Positions 38,001 to 45,600 of a DNA stretch of 64,000 nt are shown piece by piece. The stretch's first letter is position 1, and each line of letters starts with the position of its first letter. Origin of the DNA: AM-0621 sp964573505 (GTDB taxonomy: Bacteria; Planctomycetota; Planctomycetia; Planctomycetales; Planctomycetaceae); contig CAZNMS010000002.1 of the NCBI GenBank assembly GCA_964573505.1, positions 12,475 through 76,474 on the forward strand, written 5' to 3'. The position numbers were made by a program, and so were the translations under genes. The notes below the pieces were generated by a model. The model had not been told where the DNA came from. It ran no database searches and saw only the letters and a list, made by a program, of their open reading frames with translations.

Positions 38001-39372
38001 CTTCATCGTCACTGCCTTCATCCGCACCGACGAACGCCGTGCCGTTCGCAATGCCGAGCAACAGCTCCGACGTTCGCTTCGTGCCGGTCGTTGTGACGTC
38101 TTTGCCATCAACCGTTTTGCTCTCTGAAATCTGCTCTTCTGAAATCGACGACGTCATCGAGAAATCGCCGCTGAGCGAAACGTTGCTGTCGATCGAGCCG
38201 CTGATACTGCCGCTGACATGCGACTGCACGCCCTGCTGGCCATCGAAGTTCAGCGAGATGTTGTTGCTCGGAGCGGTCAGCACAGTCAGCGGAGCTTTCG
38301 AGAAGTCGACGACCTTTGCTCCCGCACTCGCGCCCGCGCCGCTCACTTGATTGAGAGCAACCGACACATTGGTTGCCTCAAGCGTGATGTCGTCGCTGCC
38401 AACAAACGCCGCGCTTCCGGCAGTGGCTTTCAGAGCCGACCACTCAAGCCCCGCGACTTTGCTTTGACCGACGGTCGGCTCGATGAGTGCGAGTCCGAAG
38501 TCGACATCCTCAAGAGCAAGCCCGGTTGCTTCGGCGTTAGGCGTATCGTCGCCGTCGATATCGCCGTCGTTGTCACTATCAACGAAGTACGGCCCGCTCG
38601 TTCCGGCAAAGCCTTTGAGCCCCTTACCCCCGATCCGCACAACATCCGCTGTAACACTAGTTCCATCAGCGAGCGTCACGGTCTCATTGCTGTTCTGCAG
38701 CGTCAGAGTGCCCGACGCCTCAAAGAAATCCCCGAGCCCGACAGCGGCCGTGATCGTGAAGGTGTCGAACCCGAAGTAGTCCGAGTTGAACAACATGCCG
38801 AGCGTATCGCCGAGCTGCGACGCCTCATCATTGAGCCCCATCTCGCGGAGCCCCGGCAGTTCGCGAGCAACAAGCTGCAAGCGATCGGACTGTTCGACGA
38901 CTTCGAAATACACATCGCCGTCCCCGAACCCGAAGAGCCCCGTTGCGATATCAAACGCCCCGCTCTTCGACCCGAAGGTCAAGAAGTCGAACGTGTCGCC
39001 GTCTTGCGGCACAAAGCCATCAACGAGCTTGACCTCCAACGTGCCGGCGAGCGTCGCCGCGCCCGTGACATTGACTTGATCAAAGCTCGTCCCGGCCTCA
39101 GTCCCGCCGAGCTCGATCTGCAAAGTCCCGCCGGACTGCTGCAAGTAAGTATCAACTTGCTGAGCGGCAATGACCTCTGCTTGCCCATAAGTCTGCCCGT
39201 TCTCAACGGTCACACCGGACAAGAGCAGCCGCTGTTCGAGCCCCTCCATTCGCCCCGCGAACCGTCCCTTCGAGGGAATCGACCGCAGCCATCGACGGCG
39301 AGCACGGCGATTTAGTTTTTCGGACCAGCGATGAAAGGGAGAAACACTGCGCAGCCAATGGCTCAGTCTCAT
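2012..39372 (-). CDS. Giant LEPR-XLL surface protein: repeat-rich adhesin with C-type lectin, RTX and metzincin-like domains
   Basis: A single gene of about 12,412 codons once the artificial gap is removed. Read literally, the 100 N shift the frame. Merging the identical 22 bp on both sides (12994-13015 and 13116-13137) leaves 37,239 bp, divisible by three, with the protein reading IETGSGNDDISFSG across the joint. The start is the ATG at 39372 (weak GAGG at 39378-39381); a TTG at 39453 would add 27 residues. Order: basic leader plus LEPR-XLL motif (residues 42-52), 163-residue repeats (about 395-2470), non-repetitive region (to about 4540), RTX patch (4611-4711), FHA-like beta repeats with an inserted C-type lectin (7168-7268), GDGDD repeats (about 8755-10,650), ELDRI dimers (to about 12,170), metzincin-like C-terminus. 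Probably exported and surface-bound or released; a Ca-dependent adhesin role is inferred. Confidence 0.9.
2030..2440 (-). other. C-terminal metzincin-like (matrixin-type) domain, giant protein 1
   Basis: The last ~130 residues hold a helix (EVVKQAAINAWAAAGL), the strand-turn AAGRGWSINPNAP, then VDLLSAIAHELGHILRLDH (zinc-binding HExxHxxxxxH at 12,364-12,374) and a Met-turn SVMHD (M12,382). The VDLLxxxxHELGH arrangement with an RHLPTAEEV tail recurs at the C-terminus of other LEPR-XLL proteins. The glycine usual at motif position 8 is arginine here. It may be an active zinc protease that processes the giant, or a zinc-binding relic. Confidence 0.75.
2830..7030 (-). repeat. Three ELDRI repeat dimers, giant protein 1
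   Basis: Six units begin with LELSDAELDRITA-type strands near 6990, 6240, 5310, 4650, 3740 and 3085. They alternate between two subtypes: one ends ...LHLxxGxxVTQxxGxxAxxLAxEAG, the other ...LHLKTGGxINGxxSxxVxxNLAVTAG. The higher-order period is therefore about 1.6 kb, three dimers in all. Similar DAELDRI repeats occur in large haemagglutinin-like adhesins of many bacteria. Confidence 0.85.
7380..12990 (-). repeat. GDGDD-type beta repeats with four larger NG-IP-GG modules, giant protein 1
   Basis: About 20-residue units of the form TLTIDGGNGDNLINLTGDY and ATLTTGDGDDTLTATG run through this stretch, resembling a degenerate RTX-like or beta-helix solenoid. Four longer modules interrupt it near 12100-12650, 10760-11210, 8570-9050 and 7400-7860. 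Each carries LxVDFxxG/LTVDYINGN, P-x-GKL/GGL, a DxLxxxGxG segment and a DxVxLT/ITxxSVDDVALTS strand. The same module occurs in giant protein 2. Confidence 0.8.
13016..13115. other. Assembly gap (100 N) inside the giant gene, flanked by identical 22-bp ends
   Basis: Exactly 100 N, the conventional size for a gap of unknown length. The 22 bases before it (12994-13015) equal the 22 after it (13116-13137). Collapsing the overlap restores one frame through the giant gene, so the true gap may be negative. Alternatively, repeat units with these ends have been lost. Confidence 0.9.
17270..18990 (-). other. Non-repetitive aromatic-rich island inside the beta-repeat region
   Basis: About 570 residues (roughly 6795-7368) rich in Tyr, Trp, His and Asn, unlike the Gly/Thr/Asp repeats on both sides. 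It begins after NVEGAASVDGTTSARP and ends before SALTDITLAAGQDIVV. The last third is the C-type lectin-like domain. The first two thirds (for example NVTFANLERNQTINGIP and WHPSWENSSTLGIYSINVAGW) match no family I know; they may be a second carbohydrate-binding or structural domain. Confidence 0.6.
17572..17872 (-). other. C-type lectin-like domain with EPN and WND motifs
   Basis: Residues 7168-7268 show the C-type lectin layout in order: GKQHIAWIENGTQQ (GxHLAxI-like helix), VWLGG (WIGG strand), FAGGEPNND with E7234-P7235-N7236, and YWND with W7253-N7254-D7255. In animal C-type lectins EPN plus WND coordinate Ca2+ and select mannose-type sugars. The two canonical disulphide cysteines are absent, as is usual in bacterial examples. 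Sugar specificity is inferred from the motif alone. Confidence 0.78.
25240..25540 (-). other. RTX (haemolysin-type) calcium-binding repeat patch in giant protein 1
   Basis: Consecutive nonapeptide-like units GGAGDDTLTG, GRDFLYGND, GDDRLTAAD and GDDWLDGGRG match the GGxGxDxUx RTX consensus, which folds as a calcium-loaded parallel beta-roll. They occupy about residues 4611-4711, between the non-repetitive centre and the haemagglutinin-like repeats. This supports an extracellular, Ca-rich location. Confidence 0.85.
25750..31900 (-). other. Non-repetitive central region of giant protein 1 (unknown fold)
   Basis: About 2,050 residues, roughly 2490-4540, without an obvious internal repeat. They are rich in glycine, aspartate and amphipathic beta patterns. 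An EF-hand-like loop, DNNGDNTISKDD, lies near 27650. Segments such as LDLGLGLEEYGLKLDSQATV and LGFRIGPMEIGATHGYAIL suggest extended beta structure. I do not recognise a named domain over most of it. Confidence 0.55.
31960..38200 (-). repeat. About twelve tandem 163-residue repeats in giant protein 1
   Basis: The DGYAF landmark recurs near 37911, 37421, 36932, 36442, 35953, 35461, 34972, 34480, 33721, 33230, 32742 and 32250, so the period is about 489 bp (163 residues). Each unit carries ISGDFAMTQ, SETKTVDGKEVTNKGT, VGIANGxxFxGxGNGxDDEVGVRV, NTLDSKxxxDGYAF, ELVGxxDVxLSGSLxVAQN and a DPTEIEVKF segment. Only the spacing 34480-33721 departs from the period, owing to an extra block of about 90 residues. 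Units in the centre are nearly identical at DNA level, suggesting recent duplication or gene conversion. No known fold is claimed. Confidence 0.9.
33905..34205 (-). other. Extra ~90-residue module inside one 163-residue repeat
   Basis: One repeat has a block carrying GTVTLTHGDEHVDIAL, DDATLIALIESGIES and VTVTGTSEDGFRIEFLGDLEG where the others have the short SETKTVDGKEVTNKGT segment. Its shape (GTVTLT..., a helix of the ATLIALIES type, GEVTVTG, FRIEFLGDL) resembles a roughly 90-residue beta-rich module widespread in large bacterial extracellular proteins and phage proteins. It accounts for the 270-bp departure from the 489-bp period. Confidence 0.6.
39217..39372 (-). other. N-terminal leader and LEPR-XLL motif of giant protein 1
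   Basis: Residues 1-52 contain an arginine-rich stretch (NRRARRRWLRSIPSKGR) followed by MEGLEQRLLLSG at 42-52. Basic leader plus LExRxLLS is the LEPR-XLL N-terminal signature of large planctomycete exported proteins. There is no classical hydrophobic signal peptide, which is normal for this class. The motif position supports the ATG at 39372 as the real start. Confidence 0.88.
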
Positions 39373-39619
39373 GTCAGCCTCGATGTCGATCTCTGGAGCA
39401 GCCCAAGGAGTCGAGTCGGAGCAGCGGGGTGATAAGAATTCCCTCCGCCGCAAGATCCGACGACATTGTGCCCCTGCGGCACAAAGTCGGATCGTTCATC
39501 GAGTTTTCAGAAGGTTCTGGTTGCGTAAACGAGCGAAGCGGTAGCCCCGTTGAGGGACTCACCCGGCAACCTGCGCAACCTCGACCGGTAACAATTCAGA
39601 GCGCGATTATCCGGGTTAT

Positions 39620-39795
39620 AAGTAGCTTGGGATTCCATCCCGAGCCTCAGCGGGGACGCCGTAGCATCAACCCGGCGACCTGCCGTCAAAGGCGAGCAGG
39701 CAAAATTGTGCATATTCCGCAACAAGTAGCTCGAGATTCCATCCCGAGCCTCAGCGGAGACGCCGTTGCATCAACCGGCAGATCCGCCGTCAAAG
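39620..39795. repeat. Direct-repeat pair, 72-bp core, 104-bp period
   Basis: Cores at 39620-39691 and 39724-39795 share AAGTAGCT, GATTCCATCCCGAGCCTCAG and GCCGTCAAAG with a few substitutions. Both copies point the same way. The motif looks like a dispersed intergenic repeat rather than a coding tandem. Confidence 0.8.
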
Positions 39796-39840
39796 AAGAG
39801 CAGCAAGAATTGCTGACACTGACGAATTGCCGAAGGCAAG

Positions 39841-39958
39841 CTCTCCACTGACCCCGCGTCAGTGGAAGCAACGACTGGCGAGCTAACACCGCAGCCCACA
39901 AACTCCCGGTAGTGCCCGCTCTCCACTGACCCCGTGTCAGTGGAAGCAACGACTGGTC
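39841..39958. repeat. Direct-repeat pair, ~38-bp core, 78-bp period
   Basis: Copies start at 39841 and 39919 and share CTCTCCACTGACCCC, then GTCAGTGGAAGCAACGACTG, with one substitution. Each contains a palindrome (TCCACTGA ... TCAGTGGA). The second copy runs up to the 3' end of the Ig-like gene and could form a short hairpin behind it. Confidence 0.8.
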
Positions 39959-39960
39959 GG

Positions 39961-41670
39961 CTAATACGCGCCACGTGCCGATTGCGCAGACTCGACATCT
40001 ACAATGCGCGCGGACGGCTTCGCGAGATCGACGAGCACCGGTTGCGGGGTATCAACCTTTGCCAAATTCCCCGCGCTGTCACGAGCGATCAATCTCACGA
40101 ACAGTCGTGGCGGGACGTTCGGGCCGACGTTCCAAACATAGCTACCGGTATTAGGCTGCCATCCGGCGATGGGTTCCCATGGCCCGTTTGGATCTGCGGA
40201 ATATGACAGCGCAATCGGAGTATCAGCCATTTGCTGATCCGCAGCTTGCCATTGAATCAAGATCCGATTGCTATCGCGGCCTTGCCCCTGCCGTAGCGGA
40301 TAAAGTTGCACGACCGGCGGCGACGAATCGACGACGACAACAACATCCGGCCGTTGCCCCGGTTGCGGCGGCGGGTCTCCCTGTCCTGCTCCGCTCATGA
40401 CTCGAATCACGAAGCCGTAGATACCGTCGCCCGGAACCTCGATCTCAAACGGACTGCGGCGATCTTCGTCGACCCCGTAACGAAACCATTTTTGGCCGTC
40501 GTTCTGAGTAATATAAAGTTCAACCGCAGAGACTCCTGACGGCCCGACATCGTCGACTCGATAATTTAGTTGGAAGCGCTTCGAGTTCACCGTTCGCTGC
40601 CCGCCGCGCTCTGATACCGGAGTAAACTTCGGGTTCGTGTCACCTTGCGCCGTCGGAAAACCTACGGAAAAAGGCAATCCCGAAGCACCTTGCGAATTCG
40701 GCATACTCGAATGAGGCAACGCAAAGTCGCCCGGCAAACCTTGAGGCTGCGCCGTCGGATTCGGTAGTCCCGAACCTGCGCTTGCAAATGATCCCACTCC
40801 TCCCGGACCGATTGGTGCTCCGCCGGGCGTGCGAATACCGCCGCCGTCCCAATTATTTCGAGGAGTCGGTAACAAGCCGAACGGGCTACTGGGAACCGAC
40901 GGATTCGTCGACGTCACACCAAACGGATTGGCTCCGGCGACGGGGCCTGCCGGAGGCACTGCCGGTTGTCCAAACGGATTTGATACGGGTGCAGTTCCGC
41001 CGCCATTGCCGGAACCTCCGCGCATTTGAATCTGATATTGCGACCGCCCGATATTGCCGGCCTTATCTTGCACCTGCCCTCGGACAGCAACGAGTCCTCC
41101 TGACGGCACCGTCCAAGAAGTTTGCCCCGTTGCTTGCGGAGTAATTCCGACTTGCTGCCAGTCTTGTCCGGGCTGAGTAAATTCGAGTCGCAGAGTGTCT
41201 GCCGCTAAATTGTTATCAATCGCATTCCAGTTCAACTCGACTTTGCCGCCGTCTCGCTCCTTGAGATCAATATTCAGGCGCGGCGTTTGCGAATCGACAA
41301 TGACCATCAATCCGGGATTCGTGACTGCTCCTGCCGGATGCATACCGTTTTGCGAGTCCAATGTGCGGACCGAAAACCAATACTCGCCATCAGCCGGCGC
41401 CTGAAACTCAAACTTGCCGGCTGTCGGAGTCACGCTCTGAATATGGCGCCATGTCGCGCCTCGATCCGACGACGAAAACAGTCGGATCTCGCGCGCTCCC
41501 AGTCGAGCGATCTCTTGCGGGTCATAGTGGTACGGAATTCGGAATCCGGCCTTATTCGTGAAGATCGGCGTTGCTCCCGCAGGCATCGGATCAGCCGCCA
41601 CTACGGACTGCCCCAAATTCCCGATCAGCAAGCTCGCCAAACTCAGACTCAAGGCACTGCCGCGTTTCAT
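39961..41670 (-). CDS. Secreted two-part Ig/fibronectin-like beta-sandwich protein
   Basis: 569 residues from the ATG at 41670, chosen because GAGGAAG lies 4 bp upstream and the protein then opens with a classical Sec signal peptide (MKRGSALSLSLASLLIGNLG, cleavage near VVA/ADP, residues 25-26). Two similar halves follow. Each has a strand set around EIRLFSSSDRGATW (first) or VELYITQNDGQKWFRY (second), a GEYWFSVRTLD or GIYGFVIRVMS strand, a VDSQTPRL or VDSSPPVV link, and a second sandwich ending in DKAGNIG or DSAGNLA. Between the halves is a flexible Pro/Gly/Asn linker of about 150 residues with repeated NPFG. No catalytic motif is seen. It lies upstream of, and on the same strand as, the giant gene. 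This type of protein is common and uncharacterised in planctomycetes; it may bind a cell-surface partner. Confidence 0.85.
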   Translation of the reverse strand: MKRGSALSLSLASLLIGNLGQSVVAADPMPAGATPIFTNKAGFRIPYHYDPQEIARLGAREIRLFSSSDRGATWRHIQSVTPTAGKFEFQAPADGEYWFSVRTLDSQNGMHPAGAVTNPGLMVIVDSQTPRLNIDLKERDGGKVELNWNAIDNNLAADTLRLEFTQPGQDWQQVGITPQATGQTSWTVPSGGLVAVRGQVQDKAGNIGRSQYQIQMRGGSGNGGGTAPVSNPFGQPAVPPAGPVAGANPFGVTSTNPSVPSSPFGLLPTPRNNWDGGGIRTPGGAPIGPGGVGSFASAGSGLPNPTAQPQGLPGDFALPHSSMPNSQGASGLPFSVGFPTAQGDTNPKFTPVSERGGQRTVNSKRFQLNYRVDDVGPSGVSAVELYITQNDGQKWFRYGVDEDRRSPFEIEVPGDGIYGFVIRVMSGAGQGDPPPQPGQRPDVVVVVDSSPPVVQLYPLRQGQGRDSNRILIQWQAADQQMADTPIALSYSADPNGPWEPIAGWQPNTGSYVWNVGPNVPPRLFVRLIARDSAGNLAKVDTPQPVLVDLAKPSARIVDVESAQSARGAY

Positions 41671-41674
41671 GGTT

Positions 41675-41681
41675 CTTCCTC
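41675..41681 (-). promoter_or_regulatory. Ribosome binding site of the Ig-like gene
   Basis: GAGGAAG on the minus strand, 4 bp before the ATG at 41670. It selects this start over an in-frame ATG at 41712 that would precede the signal peptide. Confidence 0.8.
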
Positions 41682-41830
41682 GATGTTGTTCGCATCTGGC
41701 AGAATCAGCCAAATCGAACCCAGTCCAGCTAGTCGCGCCCCTACCCCAAACTGAGTGCGCAGAGACGCCCGGCTATCGCATTCATCCGATATCGACCTAC
41801 GGGCTTTCTCCGCTTGAAACGAAAAGTCTG

Positions 41831-41900
41831 AAGACGCCGGTCGTATCGCAAAGTCTCGCCGTGACGGACTGGCGGAAGACTCCTAAAACTCCGGCGTCTT
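41831..41900. repeat. Spaced 10-bp inverted repeat
   Basis: AAGACGCCGG at 41831-41840 and its exact reverse complement CCGGCGTCTT at 41891-41900, 50 bp apart. It could be a paired operator or chance; it lies 161 bp upstream of the Ig-like gene. Confidence 0.4.
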
Positions 41901-42498
41901 TTGGATGCGATCAAACCTCAACGACGGCACTTTCAGACGGTCGAAACAGGCTTGTTGGGCGCGGCAATTTCCACTGGGCCAACATCAGCCGGACTGCAAA
42001 AGCATCGCCGACTTACTCGAAGCCAGAGTTTCTATGTGTCCTCTGACAATGAACCTGAAGGACGATGAAAACCGGCGTCACCAGTTGCTCGGTCGCTTGC
42101 TCGCAAGCTGCGGCTGATGAATTGACCGAGTATCCGTCGCGTTCTTTTCCCAGTGAATCCCGGATCAAACCCGGCTTTCAAGCGTCCGGGCACGCTCCGC
42201 GAACGAGTCCGGGGGAACTGCCTGCTTGCTGGGAGCGTCACATCTCGAAGGCGACTGTGCGGGTGACTGTGACCCTAACGGTGTTTCCGGTTGCTCCTGC
42301 GAGTCCTTCTGCGGAGGGCAGGTGATCGCTTGCGGTCACAGGAGCCTCGACCGTTATCCGAGCTATTCCTGCTACTCGGGTTCGGGCGTTGTTCTCATTC
42401 TGGATGTCCGACATACAGACATGAGAAACTGGGAGGAGCCCGGTGTCTGGCTCATTGTCTGACTTTGAGCCGGGTGGGATTGGTGGTAGAGATTGACG

Positions 42499-42526
42499 GT
42501 AATAGCAGTATTAATGCTGCTATTAC
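42499..42526. promoter_or_regulatory. 28-bp dyad upstream of giant gene 2
   Basis: GTAATAGCAG (42499-42508) and its exact reverse complement CTGCTATTAC (42517-42526) flank an 8-nt A+T-rich centre. It sits 80 bp before the start codon. It may be an operator for a dimeric regulator or an RNA hairpin in the leader. A TTGACG lies immediately before it (42493-42498), but no -10 box at normal spacing is visible. Confidence 0.5.
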
Positions 42527-42594
42527 TCAGCCAACCTTACTCTGACTTGCTACATGGTTGCTCGTCGCTAGATCGACGGGCGGAATTGAGTTTG

Positions 42595-42600
42595 GGAGAA
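42595..42600 (+). promoter_or_regulatory. Ribosome binding site of giant gene 2
   Basis: GGAGAA five bases before the ATG at 42606. It places the start 48 bp inside the longest open frame (which opens at 42558), so the protein begins MLLTSWVRSL. Confidence 0.75.
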
Positions 42601-42605
42601 CCTCC

Positions 42606-45600
42606 ATGTTGTTGACCTCGTGGGTGCGTTCCTTGCGGCAATCGTTGCAGACCCGTCGTCGATCAAAGCTTCGTCGACCGAGCCTTAAGCGAGCCGCCTG
42701 GTTGGCGTCATGTACCCCGGCAAAGGTGACCGAGCAGTTGGAAGCTCGGGAATTGCTCACGGCTCTGGTCGTTGACCAGCAGTACGTTGATGCTCGCAAT
42801 GGAGTCGTCAACATCTCGAATGCCAATCTCGATATCGACGGCGATGGCACGATCGAGTCAGACGCTGGCGAATTCGATTCGGTCGTCGTGAACCTCGACC
42901 CGAATGATCCCGTCGCCGGTGCCGGGACTGGTATTAATATCACTCTCTCGAACCTGCGACTCGATAGCATCGCGTTCAAAGACGCGTCGCTCTCTGATCC
43001 CGGCAGCGTCGGTATCAATGTCGCACTGAATAACGTCGACCTTGAAAGCCTGACGTTCGAGTCCGTCTCGGTGCTTAGCGGCGCCGGCGGCGGTATCGGA
43101 ATCGGCCTGACCGACGTGCATCTCGGCGAATTGACCGTCTTCGATTCGAAAGTGGCTTACGACACTGTCACTGCCAGTGGCTTGCCGACGCGCCTGAGTG
43201 TGAACGTCACGAGTACGACTCGAAATAGTACAATCGACGAACTCGACGTCTCGCGATCAACCCTTGACGGTGTCTCAATCACCGCGACGGGCCGTCAATT
43301 GAACGTTGTCGGCGGATCTGCAGCCGCTCCGATCGAACTGCTTTTGGCGGATCATGGGCTTCAGAATAATACTCTGATTGATATCACCGGAGTGCAGGGG
43401 CTTGACCGCGCCAATCAGCGAACGGTCATTTCGCCGGTCATCGTGCCGAATTCCAATACCGGCTTGCTGGAGCTTGATGAGAACTCGGTCTCGCTCGATT
43501 CAACCGCAGCGAGTGCGAAGTTGGTCGGCGCGATCGACTCGGTCACAACCACTGTCGAGGTGACTGACGGTCGTCTTTATTACGCACAGCAACTCATCGA
43601 AATCGGCGACGAAGTCCTGCAAGTGACCGGCGTGTCTGGCAACACGTTGACCGTTACTCGCGGTTCTCTCGACTCGGTAGCAACAACGCACGCAGTCAAC
43701 GACAGCGTCCGTCCGCTCGTCTTCTCGGTATCACTCGCGCAGACACTTTCCGGCTCCGGAACAACCGCCACTGTCAGCGACGCTCGCATCTTCCAGTCGG
43801 GTCAACTGCTCCAAATTGGTTCCGAGCAAGTCGCCGTTCTCTCGGTGACTGGGAACGTGCTGAGCATCGCGCGAGCACAGAATGGGACATCGGCGGTTCC
43901 GCACCTTGTAGGATCACGCATCCGAGTCCTCACTCCGACGTCGACATTGACTGCCGACATTGACGACGAAACGACAACGGTCAGCGTCGATCATGGCGAA
44001 CGCTTCAAGACCGGCCAGTTCATTCAAATTGATACCGAGCAGATGCAGATTCAAGGCATCTCCGGCAATACGCTGACCGTCACGCGTGAAGTTCGCGGTA
44101 GTGCTGCTGCAACTCACGCTGCGACGACGGATATTATCACTCTCGGTACCGTCGGCTCGTATCTCGGCGGCGGCGAGGCCGTTGTCAGTTCGCAGATTGG
44201 TAGTATTCGCCTCACCGGAAACTCGATCGTCGGCCAGTCGGGAAATGATGGGCTCGCGTTCGATCTGACAAGAAGCCGAGTTGACTCGCTGGAAGTCGAA
44301 ACAAATACGACCATTAGCAGCATCGACGTGAATCTGACCGACACACCGTTGGACGGACTGACGATTCGTGACAACGTGCAGATTCGAGCTGCTCGTCCGC
44401 AGGTCAACGGAGTGCAATTTGACCTTGTGAATTCGTCGCTGACGAATCTCTACATTCACAACAACACTGTGACTGGCGGAATCGCTACCGGCGGCGGCGG
44501 TATCGCTTTCAATGCGACCGACAGCAATGTCTACGGCAGCTTCACGAATAACATCGTGCAGCAGACGGTCGGAAACGGTCTGTCGCTGACCGCGACGGCA
44601 AGTGACGAGTTCCTCGCGGCGAATCGCGGACCCGCAGTCTTCGACTTCGCCTCGCTCAGTTCTGAGACCACTCTGGCGGCTGGTATCTCAACCGAATCGA
44701 CAACGCTCGTTGTGGTCGATGGCCGCTCATTTCAGGCTCAACAATTCCTCTTACTCGGCGACGAGCTTGTTCGCATTACTCGAGTTTCCGGAAATGAACT
44801 GACGGTAGTTCGCGGACAACGGGGAACAATTCCGCTCGACCATCAGCAAGGCGCACGAATTCGTTCGGTGACAACATCCGCAACGGGTACCCGTCAGCTC
44901 TTCCAACAAAACATCTTCCGCAACAACGTCGGCGCGGGCATGTTCGTTGATTTGCCCGAGGGCGTATCGCTGAATGCTCAGATTGAAGACAACGACTTTA
45001 TCTCCAATCAGTCCCGCGGAATTGATATCGCCGTTCAAGATACCACTGCGGTCTCAACACTTGTGGCGCGCGGTGGATTCGCGAGAACGACCAGTTCGAC
45101 GACCTCGGCAGCGGATATTGATAACGCCGCGACATCGCTGTTGGTGACCGATGCTCGCCTTCTGCGGAAGTTCCAGACCATTTTGGTTGATAGCGAGCAA
45201 ATGCAGATTCTCGACATCGACGGAAATATTCTGTCGGTAGCTCGTGGAGTCGATGGGTCTGTTGCTACATCGCATACCGCCGGTGCTACTGTGTCGGCAG
45301 TGACTTCGCCGCTAAATGTGACCGACGCAAATGTGTTCCTCGGCTACGACACGCCCTTCAATATCGCCATTGATGGCGAACACCTCACCGTTCAAGACAT
45401 TGATTTTCAGAACAATGTGTTGTTGGTTGAGCGGGGTGTGAACGGCACACTGCCGGCGTTCCACGCTACGAACGCGACCGTCACTGCCACTCAGGGAGAC
45501 GCGTTGCGGCTTGCTATCGGTGGGTCAACGCTCGCGTCTGGAAATCTCTTTAACGGCAACTCGATCGACGGTGTGCGAGTCGTCTTGCAGGATCAATCCG

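Larger units (their letters stand above)
39373..39960. other. Spacer between the giant gene and the Ig-like gene (promoter region plus repeats)
   Basis: 588 bp without a credible gene. It should contain the promoter of the giant gene if that gene is not co-transcribed with the Ig-like gene. Most of it consists of two direct-repeat pairs (listed separately). No convincing -35/-10 pair or terminator could be picked out. Confidence 0.7.
41671..42605. other. Divergent intergenic region between the Ig-like gene and giant gene 2
   Basis: 935 bp that must carry the promoters of both divergent genes. It holds a spaced 10-bp inverted repeat (41831-41840/41891-41900) and a 28-bp dyad near the giant gene (42499-42526). 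A small open frame at 42065-42325 is not convincing as a gene. No clear sigma-70 promoter could be chosen. Confidence 0.65.

Noticed and set aside
42065..42325. Possible small gene of 86 codons between the divergent genes
   Set aside because: There is an AAGGA ahead of the ATG, but the product matches nothing I know and codon use is mixed. Overlapping frames in this stretch, one of them Cys-rich (42226-42462), look no better or worse. It may be a degraded gene.
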